A DNA stretch of 38,729 bases from Candidatus Thorarchaeota archaeon (GTDB lineage: Archaea; Asgardarchaeota; Thorarchaeia; Thorarchaeales; Thorarchaeaceae): contig JAUWOA010000009.1 in the NCBI GenBank assembly GCA_030612365.1, forward strand, positions 1 to 38,729, given 5' to 3'. The notes under the pieces were generated by a model. That model was given only the letters and a program-made list of their open reading frames with translations. It was not told the origin of the DNA and did not search any database. Below, piece by piece: positions 16,881 through 27,155 of the stretch (position 1 is its first letter; each line of letters starts with the position of its first letter). A program made the position numbers and the translations under genes.

Positions 16881-17902
16881 GCAGAAGGGAACTTGGCTTT
16901 CCATCTCTTTGAAAGCTCTGCTGACGTGAGAATCTCCGGGTCCGCCTCGATGATGATGGATAGCAATTCTTTGTATGCCTTGTGGTGCTTTGGATGACCG
17001 AAGTCTTCTTGATCCGGATGAATCACGAACACTGCGAGACCCCCTCTTGACTTGATGTAGTCTAATTTCTTCTTCCAGACCTTCAGCATGGACTGCTCTG
17101 AAAGGCGGTAGTAGTAGAGTAGAGTCCAGTCCTGAGGCATTGAAACTGGGAATTCCAACATGCCGCTTCTTTGCCATTCGGTTCCGTTGAAGTACAGCGG
17201 ATAGAATGGAAAGATCGTTCTACTCCCAGTAGAGGCGTAGCCGGTTGTTGATGCATCGGTATCAGGAAAGGAGGAGTCCCAATGAAAACCCTCCTCAGTC
17301 AAGATCCGCACCATCTGCTTGGTGCGATGTAGTAGAGGTGCCCTGTAACCAAGAACTGATACCCCCAACCTTCTTCCAATGGAAGCAGCCTCTTTGATTC
17401 GTTCCCTCTGCTTCGATGGTGTTAGATATGCGAACTTCCCGTCATGATGAAGGCCATGAATGCCCACATCAAAGCCATCATCTAATAGCGATTTCACTAG
17501 CTGTTTTGAAACGTCGTATTCATAGGATTTGGGCACAATATTGAATGTGGACACGAAGTTCATCTGCTTCTCAATCTCAACAAACTTGGCAAGTCCGTAA
17601 TTATAGCCAAGACGTGTATCCACATCATGAGTCATCAATACACCAAAGTCTTTGTCCCAGAATTCTCTCTTCTCCTTAGTAGTGGGATCCAACCTGTCCG
17701 CAAGGTCGTCTATTGGGAATGATCTCCTTGGCTCACCTGAAGACCGATTCCCCATGATGGACACGAGTGAAACAAACTTATCCCGGACTTGGTACGGGAT
17801 GTACTGAATCAGATTGAGGTTCATCCCGATCTGAAATCCTATACCTGGATCATAGGGTATGTCCATCTCGTTCCTGTAGTAGTCACTCTTTGAGATTTTC
17901 AA
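16877..17902 (-). CDS. Polysaccharide deacetylase-family protein
   Basis: The 341-residue product is a NodB/PgdA-type carbohydrate esterase or relative. The motifs are MTHDVD (catalytic Asp and metal Asp), HGLHHD (the H-x3-H metal ligands), GYRAP (motif 3 Arg) and VIHPDQ (motif 5 His). No signal peptide or transmembrane segment is seen, so it may act in the cytoplasm on a lipid-linked or nucleotide-linked sugar. The start is TTG 17902, with GGTGGAG close upstream. The acyltransferase gene ends 18 bases upstream on the same strand, so the two form an operon. The 3' end overlaps the convergent PAPS-reductase-like gene by four bases. The deacetylase plus acyltransferase pair suggests modification of a surface glycan. 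Confidence 0.87.
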   Translation of the reverse strand: MKISKSDYYRNEMDIPYDPGIGFQIGMNLNLIQYIPYQVRDKFVSLVSIMGNRSSGEPRRSFPIDDLADRLDPTTKEKREFWDKDFGVLMTHDVDTRLGYNYGLAKFVEIEKQMNFVSTFNIVPKSYEYDVSKQLVKSLLDDGFDVGIHGLHHDGKFAYLTPSKQRERIKEAASIGRRLGVSVLGYRAPLLHRTKQMVRILTEEGFHWDSSFPDTDASTTGYASTGSRTIFPFYPLYFNGTEWQRSGMLEFPVSMPQDWTLLYYYRLSEQSMLKVWKKKLDYIKSRGGLAVFVIHPDQEDFGHPKHHKAYKELLSIIIEADPEILTSAELSKRWKAKFPSA

Positions 17903-17920
17903 GCTCTCTCCACCATCAAT

Positions 17921-19405
17921 CTAAGACATGTATTTGAGCCAGTGACCATATCTGCTCAGAAAACCGCTCATCATAACGCTTACATTTGTGTGTAATCCGC
18001 CCCATTCGCTGGTTTCGAGGTCAAACCACCAGTTGCCTTCTTCCTCTAACTGCTTCCTCTGTGTTTCATCAATTGCGAAGAGTGACACCACCAGAGTCCT
18101 GTCCTTCACTAGACTCCATATGTCATCTGTGTTCTCAAACATGAACAGAATGTGGTTATCAGCCTTTGATGAGGGGCCCTTAGGAGTTCTAAATACGGCG
18201 GCCGCATAGCTCTCCTCAAATTTGGGGTCTTCAATGGTCCAATCTTCGATTCTAAGATAACCAACTAGGTCAACTAGTATATTCCTCAGAATCTCGTGTT
18301 TTTCTGCGTCCGTGAACCTCTTGATGTACTCTTCATCTCTGCGAAGTACCTTTGCGGGAACTCCTGCAGCAAGAGCGCGTGCAGGAACATCCTTGTTCAC
18401 AACAGCGCCTGCACCAATGGTAGCTTCTTTGCCTATGTGCACATTAGGTAGCACGAACACTCGCCATGGAAACCAGACACCATCTTCAATCGTGATTGGT
18501 CCAAAAGCCACTGGAAATCCATCCAGAATGGGTTGCCATGTGCCATGAGTGAAGAGGTAGTTGTAGCCTCCAATGCCAACCCTCTTGCCAATCTTGATTG
18601 AATGCGTGGGGTTCAGCACACTACCCGAGAATATCATGGATAGGTCTCCAATTTCAATGACTGATTTGTCAGTCTTCAGGCCTCCGATGTAGACCTGTTC
18701 CTGTATCGTGACCTCTTCTCCGATTGTTACCTTGTGTGTATCGATAATCACGAGCATTCCAAGTTTTGAATATCTACCAAGATGGAACTCGTTTGCTCTG
18801 ATCATGCATGCTATCCCTATCTTCGCATGATCTCCAATCACTACCTTCTTGCACTCAAGAATCGAGAGCAGGCCCATTGAAACGCCCTCACCTATCTCTG
18901 CACCTTTCCGTCTATAGTATGCTATCTTGATTCCTGATGGGAGCAAACCAATAGTTGCCATCTTGCCAATGGGCATACTAGTTAGGTCTGGGTCGTCTTC
19001 AGGAATTTGTCCGAAGAAACGTGGACAGAGGAAAACCACAAGCAGCACGATAAGGCCGAAACGACCTGCAAATGCATCGTAATCAGACAATACGCCATCC
19101 AGTGGAAGAGCAAGAAAGTAGAGTCTGTACACTAGATTGAATGCGAAGAAGAGAATCGCCCAAATGAATCCAATCCGAAATAGAACTCGGCCATTGTATT
19201 CCGAGTTAATCGTTCGGAAGAATATCCGCGACACAAGCAGAATGAGCAGGATTAGCACCAATGATTCTAGGGTATATGATGTGTAGGCATCCATCAGGGA
19301 GTGTACGTATTGCTGCCAGAGGATGCCCAATACCATTGTTATGAATGGCAACACAATCCAGAAGGCCAGCGCATGGGCATTCCTGTTCATGTTCGTCTGA
19401 TGCAT
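17921..19405 (-). CDS. Membrane-anchored hexapeptide-repeat acyltransferase
   Basis: The 494-residue protein begins with about four membrane helices (near 10-32, 44-62, 75-98 and 112-130). A left-handed beta-helix follows at about 165-350, with the typical end GAGAVVNKDVPARALAAGVPAKVLR found in sugar O- or N-acetyltransferases. A C-terminal domain of about 140 residues is unfamiliar; it ends in an amphipathic, aromatic stretch. The membrane helices are unusual, since most hexapeptide acyltransferases are soluble. This could transfer an acyl group to a lipid-linked glycan. The start is ATG 19405; a second ATG is five codons inside. It is divergent from the glycosyltransferase at 19639 and forms an operon with the deacetylase. 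Confidence 0.85.
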   Translation of the reverse strand: MHQTNMNRNAHALAFWIVLPFITMVLGILWQQYVHSLMDAYTSYTLESLVLILLILLVSRIFFRTINSEYNGRVLFRIGFIWAILFFAFNLVYRLYFLALPLDGVLSDYDAFAGRFGLIVLLVVFLCPRFFGQIPEDDPDLTSMPIGKMATIGLLPSGIKIAYYRRKGAEIGEGVSMGLLSILECKKVVIGDHAKIGIACMIRANEFHLGRYSKLGMLVIIDTHKVTIGEEVTIQEQVYIGGLKTDKSVIEIGDLSMIFSGSVLNPTHSIKIGKRVGIGGYNYLFTHGTWQPILDGFPVAFGPITIEDGVWFPWRVFVLPNVHIGKEATIGAGAVVNKDVPARALAAGVPAKVLRRDEEYIKRFTDAEKHEILRNILVDLVGYLRIEDWTIEDPKFEESYAAAVFRTPKGPSSKADNHILFMFENTDDIWSLVKDRTLVVSLFAIDETQRKQLEEEGNWWFDLETSEWGGLHTNVSVMMSGFLSRYGHWLKYMS

Positions 19406-19493
19406 GTCTTCACGTTCCTAGTCATCATTATCCAATAGCCCGATATGAAGATTCAATCAAGATGAATCGTATGTGGAGTAAACCTCGGTTACG

Positions 19494-19505
19494 CGTTATA
19501 TATTA
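19494..19505. promoter_or_regulatory. Symmetric TATA-like element between divergent glycan genes
   Basis: CGTTATATATTA lies in the 233-base divergent region. The TTATATATTA core reads as a TATA box on both strands, about 90 bases from the acyltransferase start and about 135 from the glycosyltransferase start. A 6-7-6 inverted repeat (GATTCA/TGAATC, 19450-19468) lies on the acyltransferase side. Assignment to either gene is uncertain. Confidence 0.35.
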
Positions 19506-19638
19506 CCATTGTCATAACTCGTTCTCTGCAACTCAGTGAATGAATACTATAGGTCATTCCCCGAAGTTAGAAAAGGTTAATTACCAGCGATAGGGGTGAT
19601 TTGCGAAACACCCATTCTGGCATGGCGGTTACAAGAAG

Positions 19639-20985
19639 ATGCTCAGCGCAATCTCTCTAAGCATATACGAGTTCAGAAAGTACCTCGTGCTGAGTCTTGT
19701 CATCTCAATACTTGCAATCCCTATTGCAGATGCGATGGTCATCGAACGTGATCGCAACAGAAATGAGATGTACGGAGAAGCATTCTGGATATATGGCTTC
19801 GGCGTATACAACATGACAGACCAAGAGCTGGCTGAAGCGCTTCCCCCAGAGTGGGGTTACAACGATGGTGAACACGTACTTCCAGGATATCTTGGCAACA
19901 TTACTTACGAGTATCCTGTGTTTGGACTAATCTTTTTTGCAATCGCAACTTGGCTTTTTCCTGGTGTGAATGAACTACAGCCGCTCTGGATAAACTTCGT
20001 TCTTGTGCTTGTGTTCAACCTGAACTTGGTCCTCATTGCGATTTTGCTCCGTGATAAAATTTACAAAGTGCAATGGGCTCGTTTATTCTTCGCTGGGTAC
20101 TTCATCTACGGTCTGGTGATGTCTGCAGGCGGAGGGAAGCTGGAGCCAATTGTGGACTGTCTCCTTCTGATGGCATTAGTATTGCAGAAAGAGGGTAAGA
20201 TGAACAAAGCGATGCTCACCCTGGGCTTGTCGGTGCAGACCAAGATTTACTCTGGAGTGGCATTCCCATTGATGTTCTTGGCCGCCCCCAGTGCGTCGAT
20301 TTGGTTCTTCTTGTCATCTCTGCTAACGATAATTCCCTTCACCTTTTTTGGAGCCAGTTTTGATTCGCTCATGTCACATTTCTTCAATACTTCTGCGTAT
20401 AGCACAGAAATAGTCAATCCGATGTATCCCGGATTGCTCTTCACGTCGCCAACAACAGGTCCGCTTGCAGGAGTGACGTATCTCTGGCCTCCAGCATTGA
20501 TTCCACTTATAATCTACACAGCTTTCATGCTCCTCACAGTGGGGAAATACTTCCCCCATAAGGAGAAATTCATTGAAGCCTCTTGGCGAGAGAAACTGAA
20601 TCTTCTTGTGCCGCTCTATGTCTATATGCTTCCGGCAATCCTCTTCTATTTCCGTTGGGAAATGCCATGGTATGTCTTCTGGTTAGGTCCCATTGCAATC
20701 TTTCTCAAGGATGATGAACAAGCCATGGGTTATCTCAGGCAAATTGCTTTGGTAGCTCTCCTCTATACTATCGGAGTCTTCATCAACTGGCCTTACTTCA
20801 TTGCAGGGCCATTACCAGATTTTTCAGAACATTTCAAGACCGGATGGTGGGCTCTGGGTGGACTAGCACTAATGATAGGGCTAACTGGAGTTTCCTATCT
20901 CCTATGGAAGGCCACATTTGACCGTAGAGAACGGTTAGCTACCAAACGGCATGATGCAGAGGCACGTGGCGAGCTAATAATCTGA
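19639..20985 (+). CDS. Multi-pass glycosyltransferase, GT87/mannosyltransferase-like
   Basis: The 448-residue protein has roughly ten hydrophobic helices. An acidic loop follows the first helix, as in GT-C glycosyltransferases that use polyprenol-phosphate sugars. The segment LTLGLSVQTKIYSGVAFPLM matches the conserved 'K-x-Y' region of the GT87/PIG-M-like group, and a YEYPVFGLIFFAIA motif precedes it. Glycosyl transfer would take place at the outer face of the membrane. ATG 19639 has no good ribosome-binding site; the protein begins well there, but a different start is possible. It is divergent from the acyltransferase and deacetylase genes, so the three may build one surface glycan. It ends four bases from the convergent ribL-like gene. 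Confidence 0.8.
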   Translation: MLSAISLSIYEFRKYLVLSLVISILAIPIADAMVIERDRNRNEMYGEAFWIYGFGVYNMTDQELAEALPPEWGYNDGEHVLPGYLGNITYEYPVFGLIFFAIATWLFPGVNELQPLWINFVLVLVFNLNLVLIAILLRDKIYKVQWARLFFAGYFIYGLVMSAGGGKLEPIVDCLLLMALVLQKEGKMNKAMLTLGLSVQTKIYSGVAFPLMFLAAPSASIWFFLSSLLTIIPFTFFGASFDSLMSHFFNTSAYSTEIVNPMYPGLLFTSPTTGPLAGVTYLWPPALIPLIIYTAFMLLTVGKYFPHKEKFIEASWREKLNLLVPLYVYMLPAILFYFRWEMPWYVFWLGPIAIFLKDDEQAMGYLRQIALVALLYTIGVFINWPYFIAGPLPDFSEHFKTGWWALGGLALMIGLTGVSYLLWKATFDRRERLATKRHDAEARGELII

Positions 20986-20989
20986 GTAG

Positions 20990-21451
20990 TTAGCGGGCTC
21001 TGCCATTCTCTCTATAGTAGTCGATTATTCGCTTTCTGATTAGTGTAGATGAGCAAAGACCGTCCGCTTTCATTTTCTCAAGCCTGACAATTTTCGTGCT
21101 CAGTCCGGCTTTGGACAGCCGCTCCTCAATGGCGTCTGTATTGGCATTCTGATCATATCCAAGAGCCACGATATCTGGCTTGATGTCATGCACAATGACG
21201 GACTGATCCTCATTATCATATCCGAGAACCGCCCTATCAACGGCCTCTAAGGATTCAACAATTCGACGTCTTTGCTCCTGCGGGAAGACTGGCGGAGCGC
21301 CTCTCTGCTTTTCTATGGTCTTATCGAGCGCTATAACGACTACTAGCTCGCCATCCTCACCTGTTAGTTGTTTAGCTTGGTTTAGGTATGCAAGATGTCC
21401 AAGGTGTAGAATGTCAAACTTTCCCGCTGCTAGGACTCTCTTACCAGGCAT
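20990..21451 (-). CDS. ribL: RibL-type FAD synthase / cytidylyltransferase-like protein
   Basis: The 153-residue product belongs to the nucleotidylyltransferase superfamily. It has the HxGH signature in AAGKFDILHLGHLAYL, the GAPPVFPQEQRRRIVESL region, IKPDIVALGYDQN, and a C-terminal SSTLIRKRI that matches the ISSTxIR motif. The overall pattern is like the archaeal FAD synthase RibL, which adenylates FMN. A different cytidylyl or adenylyl acceptor cannot be excluded. ATG 21451 is chosen because GGTGAG lies six bases upstream; the longer reading frame would run into the upstream gene. It is the last gene of a cdc48, winged-helix, ribL run on the minus strand, 28 bases after the preceding stop. 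Confidence 0.83.
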   Translation of the reverse strand: MPGKRVLAAGKFDILHLGHLAYLNQAKQLTGEDGELVVVIALDKTIEKQRGAPPVFPQEQRRRIVESLEAVDRAVLGYDNEDQSVIVHDIKPDIVALGYDQNANTDAIEERLSKAGLSTKIVRLEKMKADGLCSSTLIRKRIIDYYRENGRAR

Positions 21452-21479
21452 AGGATTCTCACCTTGGCGCCAAGCCGCA

Positions 21480-21740
21480 CTAGTCCTCATCCACTGCAAG
21501 AAACTCTCTGCCCTCTCCAACGACTTCTATGCGACGCTTAGTCCTGGTGATTTGACTGACATGTACGAGGCCGTTGATTTCAAGCTGCATTAGAGCCGAG
21601 TTAAGCTCAGCCTCACTGGGTTCTTTGCCAATCTCCTTCTTCAACGCCCTTCTGAGCTCATCTTCTAGGATGACTCCATGACGTTTCCTTAGTATGTTTA
21701 CCACCAAATTCCTAAGCGGTATTGCTGTCCAAGTCGCCAA
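21480..21740 (-). CDS. Small winged-helix-like protein
   Basis: The 86-residue product has a winged-helix pattern: LRNLVVNILRKRHGVILEDE (helix 1), ELRRALKKEIGKEPS, EAELNSALMQLEINGLVHVS (recognition helix), then a wing TRTKRRIEVVGEGREFLAV. Small conserved archaeal proteins of this sort are common next to information-processing genes; I do not know a specific name. The start is TTG 21740, with a weak GTGATG upstream and no in-frame ATG near the expected N-terminus. It lies 21 bases downstream of cdc48 and 28 bases upstream of ribL on the same strand, so it is probably cotranscribed with both. It may regulate this unit or bind RNA; neither is shown. Confidence 0.72.
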   Translation of the reverse strand: MATWTAIPLRNLVVNILRKRHGVILEDELRRALKKEIGKEPSEAELNSALMQLEINGLVHVSQITRTKRRIEVVGEGREFLAVDED

Positions 21741-21761
21741 TTCATCATCACTTTCCGTTAT

Positions 21762-23960
<2,199 letters not shown>

Positions 23961-24098
23961 CTAAACGCAACCTCCATAATGTGAGTTTGCAGTCCAGAAA
24001 CAAGGACGGTAAATCCCTATTCAATGAATGCCGTCTTGTTACTCTGTCCTAGTTTTCCGCTAAAGAGTATTTCTCTACCACCGATATATTCTGGTATG

Positions 24099-24113
24099 TA
24101 ACAACTCTTGTTA
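24099..24113. promoter_or_regulatory. 6-3-6 palindrome upstream of cdc48
   Basis: TAACAA-CTC-TTGTTA is a perfect inverted repeat in the 248-base gap between cdc48 and the EF1-beta gene. On the minus strand it lies just upstream of a TATA-like GAATATATCGG (near 24081-24091), so it may be a regulator site for cdc48. The rest of the gap shows no gene. Confidence 0.3.
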
Positions 24114-24205
24114 TATGACCGCCGCGCGCTAGCGTCCAATATAAACTCTAACTTGCCTGCTATCGTAGCCTTACGTAATCATGTTACCAATGGTTGAACT
24201 CATAA

Positions 24206-24472
24206 TCACATTCGTGAAACCATCTCGACCTCTACCTGCGCAACGCCATCTAGGGCGGTTATGGCTGCTTCGATGTCGTCGGTTCCCCCCATTGATTCCT
24301 CTCTGATTACGTTCATTCTGAGCGCCTTGAGACCAAACGCTACTGGAATAACCTCGTTGGCTCTGACATCAGTGCCCTCCGGAATGGCGCCTTTTACGCG
24401 TTCCAGCAAGTCATCCATATTCACATCAATGCCATCTGGCATAATCTTTAGCGTGATAACTACTCTTGCCAT
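24206..24472 (-). CDS. aef1B: Translation elongation factor 1-beta
   Basis: aEF1-beta is the guanine-nucleotide exchange factor for aEF1A. The 88-residue product is full length and has the expected ferredoxin-like fold: MARVVITLKIMPDGIDVNMD, then IPEGTDVRANEVIPVAFGLK with the conserved PVAFGLKAL segment, and a C-terminal strand DGVAQVEVEMVSRM. The start ATG 24472 agrees with the family N-terminus. The zinc-ribbon gene ends 20 bases upstream on the same strand; this pairing is common in archaea. Together they form a small translation operon. Confidence 0.95.
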   Translation of the reverse strand: MARVVITLKIMPDGIDVNMDDLLERVKGAIPEGTDVRANEVIPVAFGLKALRMNVIREESMGGTDDIEAAITALDGVAQVEVEMVSRM

Positions 24473-24492
24473 TCTGCTTCACCGCTGCCTAT

Positions 24493-24660
24493 CTATGGCC
24501 CTTCGAATCCACAGTTGGGACACTTGTACTTATTCGAGAAACGTCTACAAGACTCACATCGCCAAATCACGAATGCACCACAAGATGGGCAGTTGAATTT
24601 CACACTGCCTTCGTGCGGTGAAATCGACCCGTGGCACGAAGTACATCTGATCGCTTGCAT
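24493..24660 (-). CDS. Zinc-ribbon protein linked to translation (COG2888-like)
   Basis: The 55-residue product contains four C-x2-C pairs (RCTSC, NCPSC, RCESC, KCPNC) and ends in CGFEGP, the typical end of a small archaeal family of paired zinc ribbons found next to EF1-beta. It probably binds RNA or a protein of the translation system. The frame is open upstream to ATG 24714, but a TATA-like TTTATAA at 24726-24732 would start transcription near 24705, after that ATG. I therefore chose ATG 24660. TTG 24669 with GGTGA four bases upstream is an alternative that gives three more residues. It is divergent from the FEN1 gene. Confidence 0.85.
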   Translation of the reverse strand: MQAIRCTSCHGSISPHEGSVKFNCPSCGAFVIWRCESCRRFSNKYKCPNCGFEGP

Positions 24661-24725
24661 ACTTGACAAAATATCACCAGAAGGTCTCTTCTTAGACCAG
24701 TTTCTGGCTTTCATTTGCGGATTTG

Positions 24726-24732
24726 TTATAAA
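24726..24732 (-). promoter_or_regulatory. TATA box of the zinc-ribbon/EF1-beta operon
   Basis: On the minus strand this reads TTTATAA. A transcript start about 25 bases downstream (near 24705) falls after the in-frame ATG 24714 and before ATG 24660. This decides the start of the zinc-ribbon gene. Confidence 0.45.
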
Positions 24733-24821
24733 CCTAGCGAAGCGGCATGCCAGTCACCTCTAGAGAAGCGAACAACTTATGACTAAACACTGGATGCAGA
24801 CCGGACGAAGGCGAAAACCTG

Positions 24822-25856
24822 ATGGGCACAAAGCTCGGTGACATAATCAGAGCAGAAACAATCACACTGAATGACCTAGCAGGTCGAGAGCTTGCCGTTG
24901 ATGCATTCAACACACTCTATCAGTTTCTCTCAGGCATTAGGCAGCCAGATGGCACTCCGCTGATGGATCGAAGCGGCCAAGTAACGAGCCACTTGAGTGG
25001 GCTGTTTTACCGGAATGTGAATCTTCTCGAAAGCGGCATTCGCCCGGTCTATGTCTTTGATGGCAAGGCACCGCAACTCAAGGCTGATGAGGTGAAGCGA
25101 AGGCGAGAAATTAGAAAGGCTGCCTACAAGACATGGGAGAAAGCAAAGGCGGAGGGGCGGATTGAAGACGCCCGGAAAGCAGGACAGGCCAGCTCACGAC
25201 TGACTTCTGATATGATTGAGGAGAGTAAGAATTTGCTCACTGCCTTGGGGATACCAGTTATTCAAGCCCCGTCTGAAGGGGAAGCACTCGCAGCACAGAT
25301 GGCTCGTGAAGGCTTCGTATGGGCAAGTGCAAGTCAGGATAATGACTCTCTCTTATACAACTGCCCTAGAATGATTCGCAACCTATCCATCTCTGGTCGT
25401 CGCAAAGTCGCTAGATCTAAGGCCTACAAGACAGTACACCCCGAGGTCATAGACCTAGACCTCAACCTCAAGCTATTGGGTATCACCAGAGAACAGCTAG
25501 TGGACATTGCCATTCTAATCGGCACTGATTACAACGAGAAGGTTCCTCGTGTCGGTCCGAAAACAGCTCTGAAGCTAGTGAAACAGTATGGTTCGCTTGA
25601 GAAGATCGAATCTGAGAAAGGAATGGAGCTGAGATTCCCTTACGAGGAAATAAGAGAACTATTTCTAAATCCGCCCACGCTAAAGATAGAGAAATTGAAA
25701 TGGCCTGATCCGGAGCCGGATGCGATAAAGCGGATTCTGTGCACGGAACATGACTTTGGTGAGGATCGCGTTCAGAGCACACTCAATAGGCTCTTCAAAG
25801 CGTTAGAAGAACTACACGGGTCGACTAAACAGAGTGCGTTGAGCGATTTCTTTTGA
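24822..25856 (+). CDS. fen: Flap endonuclease 1
   Basis: FEN1 removes 5' flaps during Okazaki-fragment maturation and repair. The 344-residue product is full length. It has the N-terminal MGTKLGDII, Asp27 in the VDAFN motif, YVFDGKAP, EGEALAAQMA, the paired aspartates in SQDNDSLLY, IGTDYNEKVPRVGPKTALKLV with the helix-2-turn-helix, and the PCNA-binding PIP box QSALSDFF as the last eight residues. SQDND replaces the more common SQDYD; the metal-binding aspartates are kept. ATG 24822 has AAGG ten bases upstream. It is divergent from the zinc-ribbon gene and followed by an RPA32-like gene, a replication context. Confidence 0.96.
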   Translation: MGTKLGDIIRAETITLNDLAGRELAVDAFNTLYQFLSGIRQPDGTPLMDRSGQVTSHLSGLFYRNVNLLESGIRPVYVFDGKAPQLKADEVKRRREIRKAAYKTWEKAKAEGRIEDARKAGQASSRLTSDMIEESKNLLTALGIPVIQAPSEGEALAAQMAREGFVWASASQDNDSLLYNCPRMIRNLSISGRRKVARSKAYKTVHPEVIDLDLNLKLLGITREQLVDIAILIGTDYNEKVPRVGPKTALKLVKQYGSLEKIESEKGMELRFPYEEIRELFLNPPTLKIEKLKWPDPEPDAIKRILCTEHDFGEDRVQSTLNRLFKALEELHGSTKQSALSDFF

Positions 25857-25912
25857 CATCAAAACAATCATTTTCATCAAACATTGCAATTTATCCTGCT
25901 GCTTGAGAAGTG

Positions 25913-25939
25913 TTCTCTGGCCTCAGAGAATGGTTTATA
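25913..25939 (+). promoter_or_regulatory. 6-6-6 inverted repeat and TATA box before the RPA-like gene
   Basis: TTCTCT (25913-25918) and AGAGAA (25925-25930) are perfect inverted repeats. They end four bases before TTTATA (25934-25939), a good archaeal TATA box 40 bases before the ATG of the OB-fold gene. The dyad occupies the place of the BRE and could be a regulator site, or the 3' hairpin of the FEN1 transcript. Confidence 0.45.
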
Positions 25940-25978
25940 CAGCTGAACAATAACTAGTGTCCAAGGACGGACTACTGA

Positions 25979-26674
25979 ATGCAAGAACGAATGACTGCCG
26001 TGCGAACATCAGTTGCTGACATTATTCGTGGGACGTATAACGCAGAAGATGGTCATCACGTTGTGTCTACTCAAGGCGTCGAGCTTCGGCGTGTCGTTTT
26101 AGTGGGTTTCATAGTTCGTCAGTATGTGGGCCAAGGAAGCTTCGCCAGCATAACAATCGATGACGGAACTGAAACAATTAGAGCAAAAGCGTGGGGCGAA
26201 ACACAATCACTTGAACAAGTTGAAACCAACACACTTGCAATGATTGTAGGAAAAGTACGGGAATATGAGGGTGAGGTCTACATAGTGCCCGAAATTGTGC
26301 GGACTCTGGATGACGCAAACTACATGACACTTCATCAACTGGAGCGCTATAGAGCTATTCTCACTCGCATTGGTATCTCAACTCCCAGTGAGAGTGAGTC
26401 TACGGATGATGTCCAAGAAACCCTCAAACCGGCTAAGAGCAAGAAATCGGCCTCGACTAGCAAGGCCAAATCCCCTAGAACGCTGGCCAAAAAGATTCTT
26501 CAATTCATCAAAAAGAACGTATCGCCGGATGGCGTCTACCTTCAGGATATCGTATCACACTTCGAGAAACAAGGTAGTAGCAAATCCGCTATCACACTAA
26601 AGGTCATTGATCTCATGGATCAACAGAAGATTCGCGAAGTGAAGATTGGATACTATTTACCCATTGATACATAG
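25979..26674 (+). CDS. RPA32-like single-stranded DNA-binding protein (OB fold plus winged helix)
   Basis: The 231-residue product has an OB-fold at about residues 33-115. It shows LRRVVLVGFIVRQYVGQGSF, ITIDDGTETIRAKAWG and MIVGKVREYEGEVYIVPEIV, which is the RPA2/tRNA-anticodon-type OB pattern. A Ser/Lys-rich linker covers about 127-160, and a C-terminal winged helix about 163-231 (ILQFIKKNV, SPDGVYLQDIVSHF and a wing ending IGYYLPI). This order is the same as in eukaryotic RPA32. It is probably an accessory single-stranded DNA-binding subunit working with a large RPA encoded elsewhere. ATG 25979 starts 40 bases after the TATA box; ATG 25991 is an alternative. It lies after fen and before the aIF2-beta gene. 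Confidence 0.85.
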   Translation: MQERMTAVRTSVADIIRGTYNAEDGHHVVSTQGVELRRVVLVGFIVRQYVGQGSFASITIDDGTETIRAKAWGETQSLEQVETNTLAMIVGKVREYEGEVYIVPEIVRTLDDANYMTLHQLERYRAILTRIGISTPSESESTDDVQETLKPAKSKKSASTSKAKSPRTLAKKILQFIKKNVSPDGVYLQDIVSHFEKQGSSKSAITLKVIDLMDQQKIREVKIGYYLPIDT

Positions 26675-26725
26675 TGCATTGACACGAGCAGAACCTTCAA
26701 TAGCAGAAACGGTGTGAGTCAACTC

Positions 26726-27139
26726 ATGGACGACTATGATAGCCTTCTCGATAGAGCAAGAAGCCAAATTCCGGAAGATGCCTTCAAGCGATCAGGTGAG
26801 CGATTCCAGGTTCCCAACGTGCAGCTCATAGTTCAGGGCAACCGAAGCATCTGGCAGAACTTCCAAGAGATTATCATGGTTCTGAACCGGCCTGGAAAAG
26901 AAGTCATGAAATTCGTTTCGGGGCAACTCGCCACTGCGGGAAACTTCGAGGGGAGCACAACAGTCTTCCAAGGCAAGTTCACTGCTGAAGGTATTGAGGA
27001 CGTTCTGAAGCGCTACATAGAAGCCTACGTCACTTGCCCCGTGTGTGGACGACCAGACACAACTATAGGCAAGGAGAAAAACGCTTACTATTTGCATTGC
27101 AGTGCGTGTGGAGCTCGTACAGCTATCAGACCCGTCTAG
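26726..27139 (+). CDS. aif2B: Translation initiation factor aIF2 subunit beta
   Basis: aIF2-beta is part of the heterotrimer that brings initiator tRNA to the ribosome. The 137-residue product starts with MDDYDSLLDRARSQIPEDAF, then FQVPNVQLIVQGNRS, NRPGKEVMKFVSGQLATAGN and the C-terminal zinc domain with CPVCGRPDT and HCSACGA. It lacks the lysine blocks of the eukaryotic N-terminus. ATG 26726 is chosen because GGTGTGAG lies eight or nine bases upstream; GTG 26714 is in frame but sits within that site. The DUF424 gene starts 16 bases after the stop, an arrangement common in archaea, which supports cotranslation. Confidence 0.95.
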   Translation: MDDYDSLLDRARSQIPEDAFKRSGERFQVPNVQLIVQGNRSIWQNFQEIIMVLNRPGKEVMKFVSGQLATAGNFEGSTTVFQGKFTAEGIEDVLKRYIEAYVTCPVCGRPDTTIGKEKNAYYLHCSACGARTAIRPV

Positions 27140-27155
27140 CAAAGGTGATCTTTCA

